The position numbers were made by a program, and so were the translations under genes. From contig JAEZSA010000080.1 of assembly GCA_023422115.1 (NCBI GenBank), forward strand, positions 1 to 6,083: DNA of 6,083 nt. Direction: 5' to 3'. The DNA comes from Bacillota bacterium. GTDB taxonomy: Bacteria; Bacillota_I; Bacilli_A; ML615J-28; CAG-698. Shown piece by piece: positions 5,291 to 6,083 of the stretch. Numbering within the stretch: position 1 is the first letter of the stretch; each line of letters starts with the position of its first letter. Under the pieces are notes generated by a model, which did no database searches, was not told the DNA's origin, and worked only from the letters and a program-made list of their open reading frames with translations.

Positions 5291-5624
5291 TGAATTACAA
5301 AGCATGAAATTGATTATGACCATAGTCGATCGTGACAGAGGAGAAAAGGTAGAAGAAATTTTGTCTAAATGTGGAGTAGCTTTTCAATTGATTGTGTTAG
5401 GTGAAGGCACTGCAGACCAAGAAATCTTGCAATTACTAGGATTAAGTGATTGGGAAAAAGATATTGTTTTATCATTTATTGAAGAAGAAAACGTCGATGA
5501 AGCACTAAATCAATTACAAGGGAAACTGGAATTAAATAAACAGGGAAAAGGAATTTCTTGTGTCATGGATCTTGATTGCATTGGTGGAAAAAATTCATTA
5601 CAAATTTTACTGGGAAGAAAATGA
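5283..5624 (+). CDS. PII-like regulatory protein, first of two
   Basis: PII proteins are small trimeric sensors that bind adenine nucleotides between subunits and control enzymes, transporters and regulators. This 113-residue protein follows the ferredoxin-like β-α-β-β-α-β plan: strand KLIMTIVDR (9-17), helix GEKVEEILSKCG (20-31), strand FQLIVLGEGTA (34-44), a short connection EILQLLGLSDWEKD (47-60), strand IVLSFI (61-66), helix VDEALNQLQGKL (71-82), and strand GISCVMDLDCIGG (90-102). The region where canonical GlnB/GlnK carry a long T-loop with a modifiable Tyr is short and has no such Tyr, so uridylylation is unlikely. Cys93 and Cys99 in the last strand stand out as a possible redox or metal pair. 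It overlaps the DUF1538 gene by 8 bp and is followed after 12 bp by its paralogue, so a role in gating that transporter is the simplest inference. Confidence 0.83.
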   Translation: MPNELQSMKLIMTIVDRDRGEKVEEILSKCGVAFQLIVLGEGTADQEILQLLGLSDWEKDIVLSFIEEENVDEALNQLQGKLELNKQGKGISCVMDLDCIGGKNSLQILLGRK

Positions 5625-5636
5625 CAGGAGGAAAAA

Positions 5637-5942
5637 ATGGACAATTATTTAATATTTGCAATTTGTCATCATGGATATGCTGGTGATATTATGAAAATCG
5701 CTCGTGAAGCAGGAGCTAAGGGGGGAACAATTATTAAAGCAAGAGGTTCCGCAAACAAGGAAGTCGCAAAATTCTTCGGAATTACAATTCAACCAGAAAA
5801 AGAAATGATCATGATTATCGTTCCCGAGAATATTAAAGAAGAGGTGATGAAAGCAATTATAAAGCAAGCTGGAGTATGTACAGAAGCACATGCAATTACT
5901 TTCTCAATTAAACTAGATCAAGTTGTGGGTATCAATATATGA
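5637..5942 (+). CDS. PII-like regulatory protein, second of two
   Basis: This is a 101-residue PII-superfamily protein. Order: strand NYLIFAICHHG (3-13), helix YAGDIMKIAREAG (14-26), strand GGTIIKARGSA (29-39), connection KEVAKFFGITIQPEKE (41-56), strand MIMIIVP (57-63), helix IKEEVMKAIIKQAG (66-79), strand ITFSIKLDQVVGI (87-99). The AGAKGGTIIKARG and IQPEKE segments are its clearest family signatures. It aligns along its length with the preceding gene (GTA/GSA turn, FG-I/LG-L turn, EK before the third strand), so the two are diverged paralogues. As in that partner, the T-loop is short and has no modifiable Tyr. Cys10-His-His12 right after strand 1 is unusual. A perfect AGGAGG (5626-5631) lies 5 bases before the ATG, stronger than its partner's site. 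A mixed trimer with the first PII-like protein is possible but unproved. Confidence 0.87.
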   Translation: MDNYLIFAICHHGYAGDIMKIAREAGAKGGTIIKARGSANKEVAKFFGITIQPEKEMIMIIVPENIKEEVMKAIIKQAGVCTEAHAITFSIKLDQVVGINI

Positions 5943-6001
5943 AATAGCTCCCTATAATGAACTGATATCTGTCAAGTAGACAGTAATAAAAATAAAAAAA
6001 A

Positions 6002-6083
6002 TTAAGCGATAAGAGCTTGACTCCTATATTCTAATGGAGTTAAGCTCTTTAATTTTGCTTGTATTCTTTTTGTATTATAAAAT
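6002..6083 (-). CDS. IS3-family transposase (OrfB), C-terminal 26 residues, partial
   Basis: Reading the minus strand from the right edge gives FYNTKRIQAKLKSLTPLEYR, then SQALIA and TAA at 6004-6002. This is the characteristic end of IS3/IS150-group transposases, usually written YN-KRIxxKLKxxSPxxYR-xxA. These enzymes are DDE recombinases of the retroviral-integrase type; the catalytic core lies upstream, outside the window, so whether the gene is intact cannot be judged. The coding segment also forms a long hairpin (6011-6049). The gene is convergent with the PII-like operon. Confidence 0.88.
   Translation of the reverse strand, partial: FYNTKRIQAKLKSLTPLEYRSQALIA
6011..6049. terminator. Long hairpin in the transposase 3' end, possible bidirectional terminator
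   Basis: AAGAGCTTGACTCC (6011-6024) pairs with GGAGTTAAGCTCTT (6036-6049) over 14 bp with one G-T pair, around an 11-base loop. On the plus strand it is followed by TAATTTTGCTT. On the minus strand, after the transposase stop, it is followed by a T-rich run (AATTTTTTTTATTTTT). No other terminator is visible after the PII-like genes, so it could end the operon transcript. Confidence 0.5.

Larger units (their letters stand above)
5958..6083 (-). mobile_element. End of an IS3-family insertion sequence (partial, runs off the window)
   Basis: The transposase C-terminus at 6002-6083 marks this as the transposase-3' end of an IS3-type element. About 45 bases beyond its stop, a stretch beginning TGAACTGATATCTGTC (from 5958) has the 5'-TG expected of an IS3-family terminal repeat reading inward. 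The boundary is inferred, because the partner end and any target-site duplication lie outside the window. A small hairpin (CTGTC 5969-5973 with GACAG 5979-5983) sits in the presumed terminal region. The element lies 15 bp after the last PII-like stop and points against the operon. Confidence 0.6.

Noticed and set aside
5649..5891. Minus-strand open frame opposite the second PII-like gene
   Set aside because: Cys/Phe/Asn/Ser-rich shadow of a recognised gene with no ribosome binding site.
5953..5958. TATAAT after the last PII-like gene as a new plus-strand promoter
   Set aside because: No acceptable -35 at 16-18 bp upstream and no plus-strand gene follows before the convergent transposase.

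Overview
This is an AT-rich window with Shine-Dalgarno sites close to AGGAGG, a WhiA C-terminus and CCA-encoding tRNA genes. That points to a low-GC Firmicute. Several genes end in TGA at sensible places (acpS and both PII-like genes), which argues against mycoplasmas that read TGA as Trp. A gut-type Erysipelotrichia relative is a guess from gene style, not something the sequence proves.

Left part (1-1580). The window opens inside the 3' end of whiA (+). It meets a small XRE-type regulator (-) tail to tail, and their stop regions overlap by 9 bp around a terminator hairpin. The regulator gene diverges from acpS (holo-ACP synthase, +) across 78 bp carrying overlapping opposed promoters. Next is a membrane-anchored thioredoxin-fold protein without the CxxC cysteines; its promoter is interlocked with the acpS terminator.

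Middle (1581-1867). A compact tRNA transcription unit encodes tRNA-Ser(GCU) and tRNA-Glu(UUC), with its own promoter and a strong terminator.

Right part (1868-5942). Five same-strand genes with gaps of 25, 27, -8 and 12 bp look like one operon: a ZIP-family metal transporter, a nitrilase-superfamily amidohydrolase, a DUF1538 membrane protein made of two homologous halves, and two tandem divergent PII-like proteins. The tightest unit is DUF1538-PII-PII. I infer a membrane transporter (cation/proton exchange is the best available hint) controlled by a pair of small PII-like sensors that may form mixed trimers. The ZIP and nitrilase genes could supply metal uptake and amide turnover to the same physiology, but that link is only positional.

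Right edge (5943-6083). Fifteen bases after the last PII-like stop lies the probable end of an IS3-family insertion sequence. The last 26 codons of its transposase run in from the window edge on the minus strand and contain a 14-bp hairpin that may also terminate transcription.

No gene-free stretch exceeds 300 bp apart from the 418 bp between the thioredoxin-like gene and the ZIP gene, which is filled by the tRNA unit. No CRISPR array, rRNA gene or riboswitch was recognised.
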